Shown: positions 10,273 through 19,239 of the stretch, in pieces
Layout of the letters: each line of letters opens with the position of its first letter
Position numbering within the stretch: the stretch's first letter is position 1
Origin: Planococcaceae bacterium UBA3370
Lineage (GTDB): Bacteria; Bacillota; Bacilli; Bacillales_A; Planococcaceae
Length of the DNA: 30,364 nt
Direction of reading: 5' to 3'
Assembly (NCBI GenBank): GCA_002360295.1
Contig: DEQI01000015.1
Span: 5,768-36,131 of the forward strand
Notes under the pieces: generated by a model
The model's input: only the letters and a program-made list of their open reading frames with translations
The model's database searches: none
Told to the model about the DNA's origin: nothing
Made by a program: the position numbers and the translations under genes

Positions 10273-10920
10273 TCAACTGATTTCTCCAAACTGCAAATGA
10301 CGTTCAAGTTTTCTTTTCACACGTTGCAAAGCATTATCAATTGACTTCACATGGCGATTTAAAAGCTCGGAAATTTCATGATAGGATCTACCTTCTAAAT
10401 AAAGAGCGAGCACTTGTTGCTCCAGTTCACTTAGCACTTCTGTCATTTTCTCTTCTAAGTGGCTATATTCCTCTCGGTTAATCATCACATTTTCCGGATC
10501 ATCTGATATCGGACTCATAATAACATCCATTAATGTACGTTCTGATTCCTCATCATAAATTGGTTTATCTAGGGAAACATACGAATTAAGCGGGATATGC
10601 TTTTGACGTGTCGCCGTTTTAATAGCGGTAATAATTTGACGCGTAATACACAACTCCGCAAACGCCCGAAAAGAGGCTAGCTTGTCCCCTTTAAAATCTC
10701 GAATTGCTTTGTATAACCCAATCATCCCTTCTTGGATAATATCCTCCTTATCTGCTCCAATCAAAAAATAAGAGCGAGCTTTCATTTTTACAAAAAGACG
10801 ATATTTTGTAATTAAAAAATCTAATGCATCTGTATTGCCTAGATGAACTTGCTCTACAAGCTCTTCATCTGAAAATCTTTCAAACTGCTGTATGACTTGC
10901 ACTTTACTACTTTTAAGCAA
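10273..10920 (-). CDS. sigH: RNA polymerase sigma-H factor
   Basis: Sigma factor for the transition to stationary phase and early sporulation, about 215 aa (218 in B. subtilis). Region 2 contains ALDFLITKYR, ARSYFLIGADKEDIIQEGMIGLYKAI and LASFRAFAELCITRQII. The linker has TATRQKHIPLNSYVSLD. Region 4 has the DNA-binding LLNRHVKSIDNALQRVKRKLE. I place the start at TTG 10920, with GGGGTGA 5 nt upstream. The frame is open to 11019, but the promoter at 10957-10986 would put those codons upstream of the transcript. Its presence supports a spore-forming host. Confidence 0.93.
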   Translation of the reverse strand: MLKSSKVQVIQQFERFSDEELVEQVHLGNTDALDFLITKYRLFVKMKARSYFLIGADKEDIIQEGMIGLYKAIRDFKGDKLASFRAFAELCITRQIITAIKTATRQKHIPLNSYVSLDKPIYDEESERTLMDVIMSPISDDPENVMINREEYSHLEEKMTEVLSELEQQVLALYLEGRSYHEISELLNRHVKSIDNALQRVKRKLERHLQFGEIS

Positions 10921-10956
10921 CAGTATCACCCCAGTCACGCCTGAATCATTAGGAAC

Positions 10957-10986
10957 AGTATAATAGAATTGGAAAATATAGGTCAA
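10957..10986 (-). promoter_or_regulatory. Promoter of sigH
   Basis: TTGACC (10986-10981), an 18-nt spacer and TATACT (10962-10957) on the minus strand, directly after the rae1 stop. It gives a leader of about 30 nt to the TTG start. B. subtilis sigH also has a SigA promoter here, repressed by AbrB; no AbrB consensus can be judged from sequence. Confidence 0.65.
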
Positions 10987-10990
10987 TAAG

Positions 10991-11503
10991 TTACTCCATT
11001 CCTCGACGCCATTTTTCAAACATTAATTCTACGTCTTTCGTTAATTGAATACGAGAGGACGGCTTTTCGCTTTGAGTTGACCTTACTTTTGATGAAATTT
11101 TTGACTGGATAATTTGCATTTCGATTTCGAGCTCACGTGCTGATTTTCGAAGTGCCCCTTGTCCAAATACTACGCTTTGCTCTGTCATATCAGATGTCGC
11201 TACATGAATTTGTACCTTTCGCCCTTTTAATTCATTCGTTAATTTTTCTATACGTTCGTCGGCTGTCTCATTTTTTCTCGTGTAAATGACTTCTACTGCA
11301 TGTTGTATAAATAACTGTTCGGTGCCTGCCACGAGATGGGCATCAAACACGACGATAACACGCCATCCCGTTGCAGCCTTGTATTCAGCCATTAATTGAA
11401 TCAATCGATCCCGCGCATCCTCGAAATGTTTATCTTTAAGCGGACGCAGCTCTTTCCAAGCACCGATCATATTATAGCCATCTACTAGTAAAATATTTTG
11501 CAT
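10991..11503 (-). CDS. rae1: Ribosome-dependent mRNA endonuclease Rae1 (YacP, NYN domain)
   Basis: A 170-aa PIN-like NYN-domain protein, the same length as B. subtilis YacP/Rae1, which cuts mRNA in the ribosomal A site. The acidic active-site segments ILLVDGYNMIG near the N-terminus, VVFDAHLV and VATSDMTEQ are intact, and FGQGALRKSARELE is characteristic of the family. The ATG at 11503 comes one base after the rlmB stop and has almost no Shine-Dalgarno, so translational coupling to rlmB is likely. The 21 residues encoded upstream in frame overlap rlmB and are not part of the protein. Confidence 0.92.
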   Translation of the reverse strand: MQNILLVDGYNMIGAWKELRPLKDKHFEDARDRLIQLMAEYKAATGWRVIVVFDAHLVAGTEQLFIQHAVEVIYTRKNETADERIEKLTNELKGRKVQIHVATSDMTEQSVVFGQGALRKSARELEIEMQIIQSKISSKVRSTQSEKPSSRIQLTKDVELMFEKWRRGME

Positions 11504-11504
11504 A

Positions 11505-12251
11505 CTAAATTTCGTGACGTTTACGGTACACTTCGTACATGAGCAGTGCCGCCGCGACAGACGCATTTAACGAAGTCACATGACCAACCATCGGTAAGTG
11601 GTATAGGAAATCACATTTATCTTTTAATAAACGACTCATGCCCTTTCCTTCACTACCTATGATGATAGCTAAAGGCAATGTGGCATCCATTTTCCGATAA
11701 TCCACCGAACCTTTTGCATCTGTGCCCGCAATCCAAATACCACGCTCCTTTAACTCATCCACTGTTTGAGCTAAATTAGTCACACGTACTACAGGCACAT
11801 GTTCAATCGCACCTGTTGACGCTTTGGCTACTACGGCTGTTAAACCTACAGCACGTCGTTTTGGGATAATAATACCATGTACACCAATTGCATCCGCTGT
11901 ACGCATAATTGAACCTAAATTATGCGGATCTTCTAGCTCATCTAATATTAAAAAGAACGGATCTTCTTTTTTAGCTTGGGCAGCCGCGAATAAGTCATCT
12001 AGTTGCGCATAATCATATGCCGCAACAGATGCTACGATTCCTTGGTGATTAGCGTCTGATAATTGGTCAATTTTTTTCTTTGGTACAAATTGCACTAACA
12101 CGCCTCGTTCTCTCGCTAAATCAAGTAGTTCATTAACTCCTGTCTTTTTAACGCCTTCTGCAATCCATAATTTATTTATTTCACGTCCTGAGCGCAATGC
12201 TTCAAGTACAGGGTTTTTACCCGCAATAATTTCACCCGTTTGTTCCGCCAT
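11505..12251 (-). CDS. rlmB: 23S rRNA (guanosine-2'-O)-methyltransferase RlmB
   Basis: A 248-aa SpoU-family (SPOUT) methyltransferase for the ribose of G2251 in the peptidyl-transferase P loop. The N-terminal substrate-binding domain begins EIIAGKNPVLEAL. The knotted catalytic domain carries ILDELEDPHNLGSIMRTADA (motif 1), IIIGSEGKGMSRLL (motif 2) and LNASVAAALLMYE (motif 3). The ATG abuts the mrnC stop (TAAATG), with an AGGAG-type Shine-Dalgarno inside mrnC, so coupling is expected. Confidence 0.94.
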   Translation of the reverse strand: MAEQTGEIIAGKNPVLEALRSGREINKLWIAEGVKKTGVNELLDLARERGVLVQFVPKKKIDQLSDANHQGIVASVAAYDYAQLDDLFAAAQAKKEDPFFLILDELEDPHNLGSIMRTADAIGVHGIIIPKRRAVGLTAVVAKASTGAIEHVPVVRVTNLAQTVDELKERGIWIAGTDAKGSVDYRKMDATLPLAIIIGSEGKGMSRLLKDKCDFLYHLPMVGHVTSLNASVAAALLMYEVYRKRHEI

Positions 12252-12668
12252 TTAAGACACTCCTTTCGACTCTTCAACTATTGCTATAGCATAGTCAATA
12301 ATTTCATAAACTCTGTCTAGTTGTTGAGATAAATACAAGCTACCTAGTACAGCTTCAAAGCCGGAGCTATTGCGGTACGTTTGTACATCTGTATTTTTGG
12401 GTACTGTGCCCGATTTAGCATTTCGACCGCGCTTAAAAACTGCCATTTCTTCTTCTGTTAAAAAATGCTCGTCTATAAACCGGTGCATAATCATTGATTG
12501 CGCTTTTGCCGATACATATTTTGTTGCTTCACGATGGAGTGTATTAGGTTTCACTCGACCCGCGAGCAGGAGGTGTTCGCGTACTTTTTGTTCAAGTACA
12601 GCGTCCCCCATATACGCAAGCGCTAGTGCATTTAATTGTTTAACATCTTGAATACGAAGCTTCGACAT
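12252..12668 (-). CDS. mrnC: Mini-ribonuclease III
   Basis: A 138-aa RNase III catalytic domain without a double-stranded RNA-binding domain, the Firmicutes Mini-III form that trims 23S rRNA ends. The signature [19 protein letters not shown] places the catalytic Asp at residue 22; the second acidic region [13 protein letters not shown] lies near the C-terminus. It starts 3 nt after cysS, with the GAGGG Shine-Dalgarno within the end of cysS. Confidence 0.94.
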   Translation of the reverse strand: MSKLRIQDVKQLNALALAYMGDAVLEQKVREHLLLAGRVKPNTLHREATKYVSAKAQSMIMHRFIDEHFLTEEEMAVFKRGRNAKSGTVPKNTDVQTYRNSSGFEAVLGSLYLSQQLDRVYEIIDYAIAIVEESKGVS

Positions 12669-12671
12669 GTA

Positions 12672-14072
12672 TTACCCTCGTTTCCATCTTGTACCTTGGC
12701 GTGTATCTTCTAATATGATATTTAAGCTAAGGAGTTGATCACGAATTTCATCCGAGCGAGCAAAATCACGGTTTTTTCGTGCCATATTACGTTCTTCAAT
12801 CAATGCTTCAATTTCCTCGTCTAACAATTCAGCCTCTACCTTAAATGTAATACCTAAGACGTCACCAAGCATATCAAATGTTTCCAGGAAGGCTTGTAAA
12901 ACACGAAGTTCTGTATTACTTTCCGCTACATACGTATTGGCTAACCGCGCTAATTCAAATAATGCTGAAATCGCATTTGCTGTATTAAAGTCATCATTCA
13001 TCGCTTCCTCAAATTGCACTTTTACGTCGGCAATTTTAGTAAGCCATTCATCGCCACCTTGCGCCAAGTCAGTTGCAGAGGCTAAACGATGTTCAACATT
13101 GCCATAAGAAGTTTGTATACGAGCTAACCCCGCACTTGCCGCCTCTACTAAATCTTGGGCAAAATTGATTGGATGACGATAATGTACAGACAGCATAAAG
13201 AAACGTAATACTTGCGGATCAATTTGTTGACGAATATCATGCACTAAAATGAAATTCCCTAGCGATTTGGACATTTTTTCATTATCGATATTAATGTAAC
13301 CATTATGCATCCAATAACGAGCAAACGTCTTATCATTGTGCGCCTCTGATTGCGCAATTTCATTTTCATGATGAGGGAATGTTAAATCTTGCCCACCTGC
13401 ATGGATATCAATTGTATCGCCTAAATGCTCTCTGGCCATAACAGAACATTCAATATGCCAACCAGGACGCCCATCCCCCCAAGGACTAGCCCAAAATATT
13501 TCATTTGGTTTTGCTGCTTTCCATAAGGCAAAATCAAGCGGATCTTCCTTTTTCTCTCCGGCTTCAATCCGAGCCCCTACTTTTAAATCATCAATCGATT
13601 GGTGAGATAATTTTCCGTAACCATCAAACTTTCTTGTACGGTAATATACATCTCCACCTGATTCATAGGCATACCCTTTATCGATTAACACTTTAATAAA
13701 TGCAATAATATCGTCCATATGATCCGTTACACGAGGATGCGCATCTGCCTTTTTGCATCCTAGCGCCATAATATCGTCAAAATAAGCACCGATAAAACGC
13801 TCTGTTAATTCAAAAACCTCTTCTCCAAGTTCATTAGCCGCTTTAATAATTTTGTCATCTACATCTGTAAAGTTCGATACAAATTTCACATCATAGCCTG
13901 CATATTGTAAGTAGCGACGCACTGTATCATAAACGATAACCGGACGAGAATTTCCTATATGAATATAATTGTAAACAGTCGGTCCACATACATACATTTT
14001 TACTTTCCCTTCTTCTAAAGGGACAAAAGGTTCTTTTTGTCTCGTTAACGAGTTGAAAATTTGAATACTCAT
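12672..14072 (-). CDS. cysS: Cysteinyl-tRNA synthetase
   Basis: A 466-aa class I synthetase that charges tRNA-Cys. The HIGH-type HIGN is at residues 38-41 and KMSKS at 266-270. The substrate-selecting zinc ligands C29, C209, H234 and E238 are all present, and the C-terminal DALR/anticodon region is complete (ending GTRWKRG). The start overlaps the cysE stop as ATGA, the mark of tight coupling. Control comes from the T-box in front of cysE. Confidence 0.97.
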   Translation of the reverse strand: MSIQIFNSLTRQKEPFVPLEEGKVKMYVCGPTVYNYIHIGNSRPVIVYDTVRRYLQYAGYDVKFVSNFTDVDDKIIKAANELGEEVFELTERFIGAYFDDIMALGCKKADAHPRVTDHMDDIIAFIKVLIDKGYAYESGGDVYYRTRKFDGYGKLSHQSIDDLKVGARIEAGEKKEDPLDFALWKAAKPNEIFWASPWGDGRPGWHIECSVMAREHLGDTIDIHAGGQDLTFPHHENEIAQSEAHNDKTFARYWMHNGYINIDNEKMSKSLGNFILVHDIRQQIDPQVLRFFMLSVHYRHPINFAQDLVEAASAGLARIQTSYGNVEHRLASATDLAQGGDEWLTKIADVKVQFEEAMNDDFNTANAISALFELARLANTYVAESNTELRVLQAFLETFDMLGDVLGITFKVEAELLDEEIEALIEERNMARKNRDFARSDEIRDQLLSLNIILEDTRQGTRWKRG

Positions 14073-14734
14073 TGTTGTTTCTCCTTTTTTAAAGCCTCAA
14101 TTTCTTTTTGTAATAAATCAATTGTCCGCTCTAAACTATCACATCGGTCTCCCATAGGATCGGGAATGTTTTGATGATCAAGTTTTTGCATTGTTTGGTT
14201 CGGATCCTCGTATCGTACTCCATCTAATATTACGACTTTTCCAGGGATACCGACAACGGTTGCGTTTGGCGGTACGTCTTTTAATACGACTGAGCCCGCT
14301 CCCACTTTACTATTCTCGCCAATTGTTATCGATCCAAGTACTTTTGCACCTGTCGCTACGAGTACATTATCTTGCAAAGTCGGGTGACGTTTTCCTTTCT
14401 CTTTTCCTGTCCCCCCCAATGTAACACCTTGGTATAATGTTACATTGTCACCAATTTCACAAGTTTCCCCGATAACCACTCCCATACCATGGTCTATAAA
14501 GAAACGGCGCCCAATTTTTGCACCAGGGTGAATTTCGATTCCAGTAAAGAACCGACTAATTTGCGAAATGACGCGCGCAATAAAATAAAAACGTCTTACA
14601 AAAAACCAATGTGCTATACGGTGTGCCCATGTAGCATGTAAACCTGAATATGTTAATACGACTTCTAATACACTTCTTGCTGCCGGGTCGTTTTCAAAAA
14701 TATTATCGATGTCTTCTTTCATTCGCTTAAACAT
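14069..14734 (-). CDS. cysE: Serine O-acetyltransferase
   Basis: A 221-aa enzyme making O-acetylserine from serine and acetyl-CoA, the committed step of cysteine synthesis. The N-terminal helices include [15 protein letters not shown]. The left-handed beta-helix of hexapeptide repeats runs from about residue 64 to 170, with [20 protein letters not shown] and [13 protein letters not shown]. The C-terminal tail is a charged helix. It lacks the long N-terminal domain of the enterobacterial enzyme, as in Bacillus. AGGGGG precedes the ATG. The T-box upstream makes expression depend on uncharged tRNA-Cys. Confidence 0.95.
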   Translation of the reverse strand: MFKRMKEDIDNIFENDPAARSVLEVVLTYSGLHATWAHRIAHWFFVRRFYFIARVISQISRFFTGIEIHPGAKIGRRFFIDHGMGVVIGETCEIGDNVTLYQGVTLGGTGKEKGKRHPTLQDNVLVATGAKVLGSITIGENSKVGAGSVVLKDVPPNATVVGIPGKVVILDGVRYEDPNQTMQKLDHQNIPDPMGDRCDSLERTIDLLQKEIEALKKEKQQ

Positions 14735-14806
14735 ACTTATTCCCCCTTAAAAAATTATTTGTTTGGCACTGCCCCTATCGTTAACACTTATTAAAATTTT
14801 CACAAA

Positions 14807-15089
14807 AATAAAAACGTCTCCGCCACTACGAATAGTGACAGAGACGCTTACTAAAGCGCGGTTCCACTCTGGTTGAAAGAACGTATTCTTTCCGCTTAAT
14901 GTCCGATAACGGCGACATGCCGGCTTGCCTACTATGTTCAGCGAAGCGCTCAAAGGTGCATTTCAGTGTTGCATTGGCTCAGACCACTTTCAGCCGGTGA
15001 TGGTCCTCTCTAATAGAGCTTGCGCGACTTACTTCTCCTTATCAAAGCTTTAACGAGAGCTGTAAAAAGTTAAATGTCTTACAGTTAAG
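14807..15089 (-). promoter_or_regulatory. T-box riboswitch sensing tRNA-Cys
   Basis: Leader of cysE-cysS on the minus strand. The T-box antiterminator sequence AGAGTGGAACCGCG is at 14870-14857. A competing terminator follows: CGTCTC...GAGACG, arms 14846-14841 and 14820-14815, with an inner paired region and then TTTTTATTTTTG. Stem I lies around 14945-15030 (AGAGAGGACC and the AAAGTGGTC region). The codon TGC (14960-14958), followed by ACCTTTGAG, occupies the position that GGC holds in B. subtilis glyQS, so the specifier reads Cys. Uncharged tRNA-Cys should allow read-through. Confidence 0.9.
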
Positions 15090-15095
15090 TCATAT

Positions 15096-15101
15096 ATTAT
15101 A
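15096..15101 (-). promoter_or_regulatory. -10 element for the cysE T-box transcript
   Basis: A perfect TATAAT on the minus strand at 15101-15096. No good -35 is seen at 17 nt (GCTACA is the best). The start would be near 15089, leaving a leader of about 280 nt, the right size for a T-box. Confidence 0.5.
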
Positions 15102-15184
15102 TACAAATCGGAACTAATTGTAGCTTCATTGTACATAAATTTTTCGAAAAATCAAATCTTTTTTACTTATAATCTACAGAACAC

Positions 15185-16645
15185 TTACTTTGCAAATTTT
15201 TCTACACGGTCGATTGCTTTTTCTTTACCGATTAGCGCGATTGCATTTGGTAGTTCTGGACCGTGCATTTGACCTGTTGTCACGACACGGATTGGCATAA
15301 ATAAGTTTTTCCCTTTATGACCAGTTTCTTTTTGTACTGCTTTAATAGCCGCTTTAATTGATTCAGCATCAAATGATTCTAATCCTTGTAATTGCGCTTT
15401 AAATGCAGCCATTACTTCAGGCACTTGTTCCCCAGCTAATACTTCTTTAGCAGCATCATCATACTCGATTTCATCTTTAAAGAATTGCTCAGAAAGCTCC
15501 ACGATTTCTGCTCCATAACTCATTTGTTCATGGTAAAGAGCAATTAAATCCGATGCCCAAGCTGCTTGTTCAGCAGATAATTCAGCCGGTAATACGCCCG
15601 CTTTTTGTAAATGTGGTAACGCTAAAGCGACTACTTCTTCACGCGATAATTTTTTAATATATTGGTTATTCATCCAAGTCAGTTTTGTTTTATCAAACAT
15701 TGATGGTGATTTCGATAGACGTTTTTCATCAAATAACTCGATAAATTGTTCTTTCGTGAAGATCTCTTCTTCACCTTCTGGAGACCAGCCAAGTAATGCA
15801 AAGAAGTTAAACATCGCTTCTGGTAAATAACCAAGATCTTTATATTGCGCAACGAATTGGATAATTGATTCATCACGTTTTGATAGCTTTTTACGATCCT
15901 CATTGACGATCAACGTCATATGACCGTATTCTGGATACTCCCAACCGAAAGCATCGAAAATCATCATTTGCTTCGGTGTATTTGATAAATGCTCTTCACC
16001 ACGGAATACATGTGTGATTTCCATGAAATGATCATCCAATACTACAGCGTAATTGTATGTTGGGATGCCATTTGCTTTTACAAGTACCCAATCACCGATA
16101 TCTTTAGATTCAAATGTTACTTCCCCACGCACTAAATCTGTAAATGTATACGTAACGTTTTCAGGTACGCGCATACGAATTGTGTACGCTTCCCCTGCAT
16201 TTTCTTTTGCAGCCACTTCATCAGCAGTTAAATGACGGCATTTTCCGTCATATGTAGGTGCTGCTACGCCATTTGCTTTTTGCGCTTCACGTGATGCTTC
16301 AAGCTCTTCAGAAGTACAGAAACATTTATACGCTTTTCCTTCAGCAAGTAAACGCTCTGCATGCTCTTTATAAATATCTAAACGTTCCATTTGACGATAT
16401 GGTGCATAAGGTCCACCAATATCAATTGATTCATCAGGAATAATACCTAACCAACGTAAGTTATCTAGTTGCGATGCTTCTCCGCCTTCTACGTTACGTT
16501 CGATATCAGTATCCTCAATACGAACTACAAATGTACCGTTATGATGCTTTGCATATAAATAGTTGAATAAAGCTGTACGTGCGCCACCGATGTGTAAAAA
16601 TCCTGTTGGAGACGGTGCGTAACGAACACGAACTTGTTTCGCCAT
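15185..16645 (-). CDS. gltX: Glutamyl-tRNA synthetase
   Basis: A 486-aa class I synthetase. [11 protein letters not shown] (HIGH box at residues 18-21) and KLSKR at 253-257 are present, as is the zinc-like C108xC110...C136xH138 set. The length and C-terminal anticodon-binding helices fit the bacterial discriminating or non-discriminating enzyme; Bacillus GltX also charges tRNA-Gln, with GatCAB correcting it, and that is likely here. ATG with AGGAGG upstream. It has its own promoter (16721-16749). Confidence 0.96.
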   Translation of the reverse strand: MAKQVRVRYAPSPTGFLHIGGARTALFNYLYAKHHNGTFVVRIEDTDIERNVEGGEASQLDNLRWLGIIPDESIDIGGPYAPYRQMERLDIYKEHAERLLAEGKAYKCFCTSEELEASREAQKANGVAAPTYDGKCRHLTADEVAAKENAGEAYTIRMRVPENVTYTFTDLVRGEVTFESKDIGDWVLVKANGIPTYNYAVVLDDHFMEITHVFRGEEHLSNTPKQMMIFDAFGWEYPEYGHMTLIVNEDRKKLSKRDESIIQFVAQYKDLGYLPEAMFNFFALLGWSPEGEEEIFTKEQFIELFDEKRLSKSPSMFDKTKLTWMNNQYIKKLSREEVVALALPHLQKAGVLPAELSAEQAAWASDLIALYHEQMSYGAEIVELSEQFFKDEIEYDDAAKEVLAGEQVPEVMAAFKAQLQGLESFDAESIKAAIKAVQKETGHKGKNLFMPIRVVTTGQMHGPELPNAIALIGKEKAIDRVEKFAK

Positions 16646-16720
16646 AAATTAAGTCCTCCTAAAATTACGTCTGAAAAAATTTTTTCCGACCTTATTGACT
16701 TCGTTCATTTTACCACTCTG

Positions 16721-16749
16721 CCTATAATAATAAAAGTAGCGCATGCCAA
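16721..16749 (-). promoter_or_regulatory. Promoter of gltX
   Basis: TTGGCA (16749-16744), a 17-nt spacer and TATAGG (16726-16721) on the minus strand, giving a leader of about 70 nt to gltX. Confidence 0.5.
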
Positions 16750-16793
16750 GGAATTTCACACGCGCTCTATGTATGCGAGTGCACATACATCGT

Positions 16794-17270
16794 TTATTTT
16801 TTAATTAATAAAATCGTTGCCATCGCCGCGATACCTTCTTCACGTCCGACAAAACCTAGTTTTTCTGTCGTTGTTGCCTTCACATTCACTTGCGATGGAT
16901 CTGCATTTAGCAATTGCGCAATTCGATTTTGCATTGGTTGAATATAAGGCGCCATTTTCGGACGCTGTGCCATAATTGTACAGTCGACATTGCCAAGTAC
17001 ATAACCACGGTCTTCAACCATTTTCCAAATATACTCAAGTAGCTTTGCCGAATCAGCATCTTTCCATTCTGGATCTGTATCAGGGAAATGACGACCAATA
17101 TCTCCTTCACCTATGGCACCTAATGCAGCATCTGTAATTGTATGCAGTAATACGTCTGCATCTGAATGGCCGATGAGCCCACGCTCATGTGGAATTTCAA
17201 TACCTCCAATTATCAGTGGACGACCTTCTGCAAATTCATGTACATCAAAACCTTGTCCAACTCGAAACAT
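16794..17270 (-). CDS. ispF: 2-C-methyl-D-erythritol 2,4-cyclodiphosphate synthase
   Basis: A 158-aa enzyme of the non-mevalonate isoprenoid pathway that cyclises CDP-methylerythritol phosphate to MEcPP as a trimer. The zinc ligands are Asp9 and His11 (GFDVHEF) and His43 (DADVLLH); the C-terminal [15 protein letters not shown] is conserved. An in-frame TAG lies two codons before the ATG at 17270, so no other start exists. Oddly, no Shine-Dalgarno lies close by; AAGGTGA is 38 nt upstream, separated by a hairpin. It is downstream of ispD but behind a terminator. Confidence 0.95.
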   Translation of the reverse strand: MFRVGQGFDVHEFAEGRPLIIGGIEIPHERGLIGHSDADVLLHTITDAALGAIGEGDIGRHFPDTDPEWKDADSAKLLEYIWKMVEDRGYVLGNVDCTIMAQRPKMAPYIQPMQNRIAQLLNADPSQVNVKATTTEKLGFVGREEGIAAMATILLIKK

Positions 17271-17278
17271 ATGCTATT

Positions 17279-17315
17279 GCTACTACAACATGAATTGTAT
17301 AGTAGCATTCACCTT
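17279..17315 (-). promoter_or_regulatory. Distant Shine-Dalgarno and hairpin before ispF
   Basis: AAGGTGA (17315-17309) is the only good Shine-Dalgarno upstream of ispF. The 28 nt that follow (17306-17279) fold as GCTACTA(ta)CAA pairing with TTGTAGTAGC, a 10-bp stem with a 2-nt bulge and 6-nt loop. Counting the hairpin as looped out, the distance to the ATG falls from 38 to 10 nt. Confidence 0.5.
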
Positions 17316-17414
17316 CTTTCATTTTTTATTTACAACATCATTTCCTCACATTTTACCACATTTATCCCGAGCTTGAGCTATTCGGATTTGCTACTACCTA
17401 TTGATTTATATAGA

Positions 17415-17446
17415 AAGAAAAAGACTGAACGAACTCCGCCCAGCCT
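17415..17446 (-). terminator. Terminator after ispD
   Basis: On the minus strand AGGCTGGGCG (17446-17437) pairs with CGTTCAGTCT (17431-17422), 10 bp including three G-U pairs and a 5-nt loop, followed by TTTTTC. It separates ispD from ispF. Confidence 0.65.
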
Positions 17447-17466
17447 CATAAAAATTTACGATCAAA

Positions 17467-18153
17467 TTATTTTTTTGATCGGTGAAGTAAAATCGCTTCA
17501 CCGAATAATAAATCTTCCTTCGTTGTCATTTTGACATTTTCATAGCTACTTTCTACGATATGCACCTCATGACCAAGGCGCTCTACTAACATCGCTTCAT
17601 CTGTACCTAAAAAACCAACTTTTTCCGCTACATCTTCTGCTTCAGCTAATAGATCAAAGCGAAATGCTTGTGGTGTTTGAATCATCCATAAGCTATCACG
17701 ATCAATGGTTTCAGTGATGAGTGTTCCACGAACCTTTTTCATTGTATCCTTTGCTCGCACACCCGCAATAGCCGCTCCTTTTTCTTTTGCCATTTGAGCT
17801 AATTGACTAATAATATCGTGGGTAATAAACGGGCGAGCCGCATCATGTACGAGTACAATCTCTACCTGTTCCATTTCTTTAATGCAGGAATGTACAGAGT
17901 GTTGTCGCTCCTCACCACCAGCAGGTAAGCCTTTTACTTTGGTAATACCATATCGCTCAATCATTTCTTCAATAGTAGAACGTTCCTCTGGTTTTACAGC
18001 AAGCCAAATGCCTGTGCAATTTACATCTTCCTCAAATACAGCAAGGGTATGCATTAAAATCGGTTTTTCGGCCAATTGTAAAAACAATTTATTTTGTCCT
18101 GCGCCCATCCGTTTTCCGCTTCCCGCTGCAGGTAACACTACTTCATATCGCAC
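17467..18153 (-). CDS. ispD: 2-C-methyl-D-erythritol 4-phosphate cytidylyltransferase
   Basis: A 228-aa enzyme that makes CDP-methylerythritol from MEP and CTP. The CTP-binding PAAGSGKRMG is at residues 8-17, VHDAARPF at 102-109, and the C-terminal TDEAMLVERLGHEVHIVES is present. The start is GTG at 18153, 15 nt after the yacL stop, with AGGAAGTGA somewhat far upstream (about 9-11 nt). It lies in the usual yacL-ispD-ispF order and is followed by a terminator. Confidence 0.94.
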   Translation of the reverse strand: MRYEVVLPAAGSGKRMGAGQNKLFLQLAEKPILMHTLAVFEEDVNCTGIWLAVKPEERSTIEEMIERYGITKVKGLPAGGEERQHSVHSCIKEMEQVEIVLVHDAARPFITHDIISQLAQMAKEKGAAIAGVRAKDTMKKVRGTLITETIDRDSLWMIQTPQAFRFDLLAEAEDVAEKVGFLGTDEAMLVERLGHEVHIVESSYENVKMTTKEDLLFGEAILLHRSKK

Positions 18154-18168
18154 TAGCTAATTCACTTC

Positions 18169-19239
18169 CTACTCTTCTTTTGGCTTTGCGAAAATCATTC
18201 GACCAGCCGACGTTTGTAGTACGCTCGTCACCGTCACTGTAATCGCCTGACCGATATAGCCACGACCACCTTCTACAACAATCATCGTTCCATCATCTAG
18301 ATATGCAACACCTTGTTTGTGCTCTTTTCCGTCTTTAATAACAACTACTTGCATATCCTCACCCGGAATAACCACAGGCTTAACGGCATTCGCTAAATCA
18401 TTAATATTGAGCACTTGCACATGATGTAAATCACATACTTTATTTAAATTAAAGTCATTTGTTAAAATTTGTGCATGACGCTTTTTCGCTAATCGGACTA
18501 GCTTTAAATCTACTTCTTGTAAATCTTCAAAATCGTCATCTACAATTAATACTTGTGATTGACGCTCATCTTGCAATCTCTTTAAAATATCTAAACCACG
18601 GCGTCCTCGTGTTCGTTTTAACGTATCGGATGAATCCGCAATATGCTGCAACTCAGTTAGAACAAATTGAGGCACAATTAAAACGCCTTCGATAAAGCCC
18701 GTTTCGGAAATATCCGCAATACGACCATCGATAATAACACTTGTATCGAGCAACTTAGACAAAGCTGCATCATCTTGCATAGTGGCCTTCTTTTTCTGCG
18801 CACTACCTTTAGAAGTAAACATGGATAAAAGCTCATCGCGCTTTTGAAAGCCTATACGGAATCCTAAATAACCAAGCACAATGGATAGTAAAATAGGGAT
18901 CGCTTCCGTCACAATCGGTAACCGAATACGTTCTACAGCAAAACCGATAAAGTATGCCACAATTAAACCAACTATTAACCCGAATGTACCAAATAATAAA
19001 TCCCCTACAGGCAATTTAAATAGCACATCTTCCATCCATAAAACAAATCGGACGCAATAGTCTGATAATAAAAACGATAATACAAATAACAAGCCTGCAC
19101 CTAAAGCTACTGAAACAAAAGGATTGTCTAGCCATGGATTAGATGATAAATGCAAAAGCTCGTATAATGGCGGTAAAAAAATAAGGCCTAACGCTCCTCC
19201 AATAAACAAAAATGCAACTTGGATAACCTTCTTTAACAT
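18169..19239 (-). CDS. yacL: Membrane-anchored PIN/TRAM domain protein YacL
   Basis: A 356-aa protein. Four hydrophobic segments lie within residues 1-130. A PIN nuclease-like domain follows, beginning LLDTSVIIDGR (163-173) with acidic D165 and later LTNDFNLNKV. A C-terminal TRAM domain (about 285-350, GKEHKQGVAYLDDGTMIVVEGG) is expected to bind RNA. The family is conserved in Firmicutes beside ispD, but its substrate is not established. GGAGGTGA precedes the ATG. In B. subtilis disA lies immediately upstream; here it is absent. Confidence 0.9.
   Translation of the reverse strand: MLKKVIQVAFLFIGGALGLIFLPPLYELLHLSSNPWLDNPFVSVALGAGLLFVLSFLLSDYCVRFVLWMEDVLFKLPVGDLLFGTFGLIVGLIVAYFIGFAVERIRLPIVTEAIPILLSIVLGYLGFRIGFQKRDELLSMFTSKGSAQKKKATMQDDAALSKLLDTSVIIDGRIADISETGFIEGVLIVPQFVLTELQHIADSSDTLKRTRGRRGLDILKRLQDERQSQVLIVDDDFEDLQEVDLKLVRLAKKRHAQILTNDFNLNKVCDLHHVQVLNINDLANAVKPVVIPGEDMQVVVIKDGKEHKQGVAYLDDGTMIVVEGGRGYIGQAITVTVTSVLQTSAGRMIFAKPKEE

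Noticed and set aside
14747..14953. 68-codon minus-strand frame upstream of cysE
   Set aside because: It lies inside the T-box leader, whose conserved RNA elements explain the sequence.
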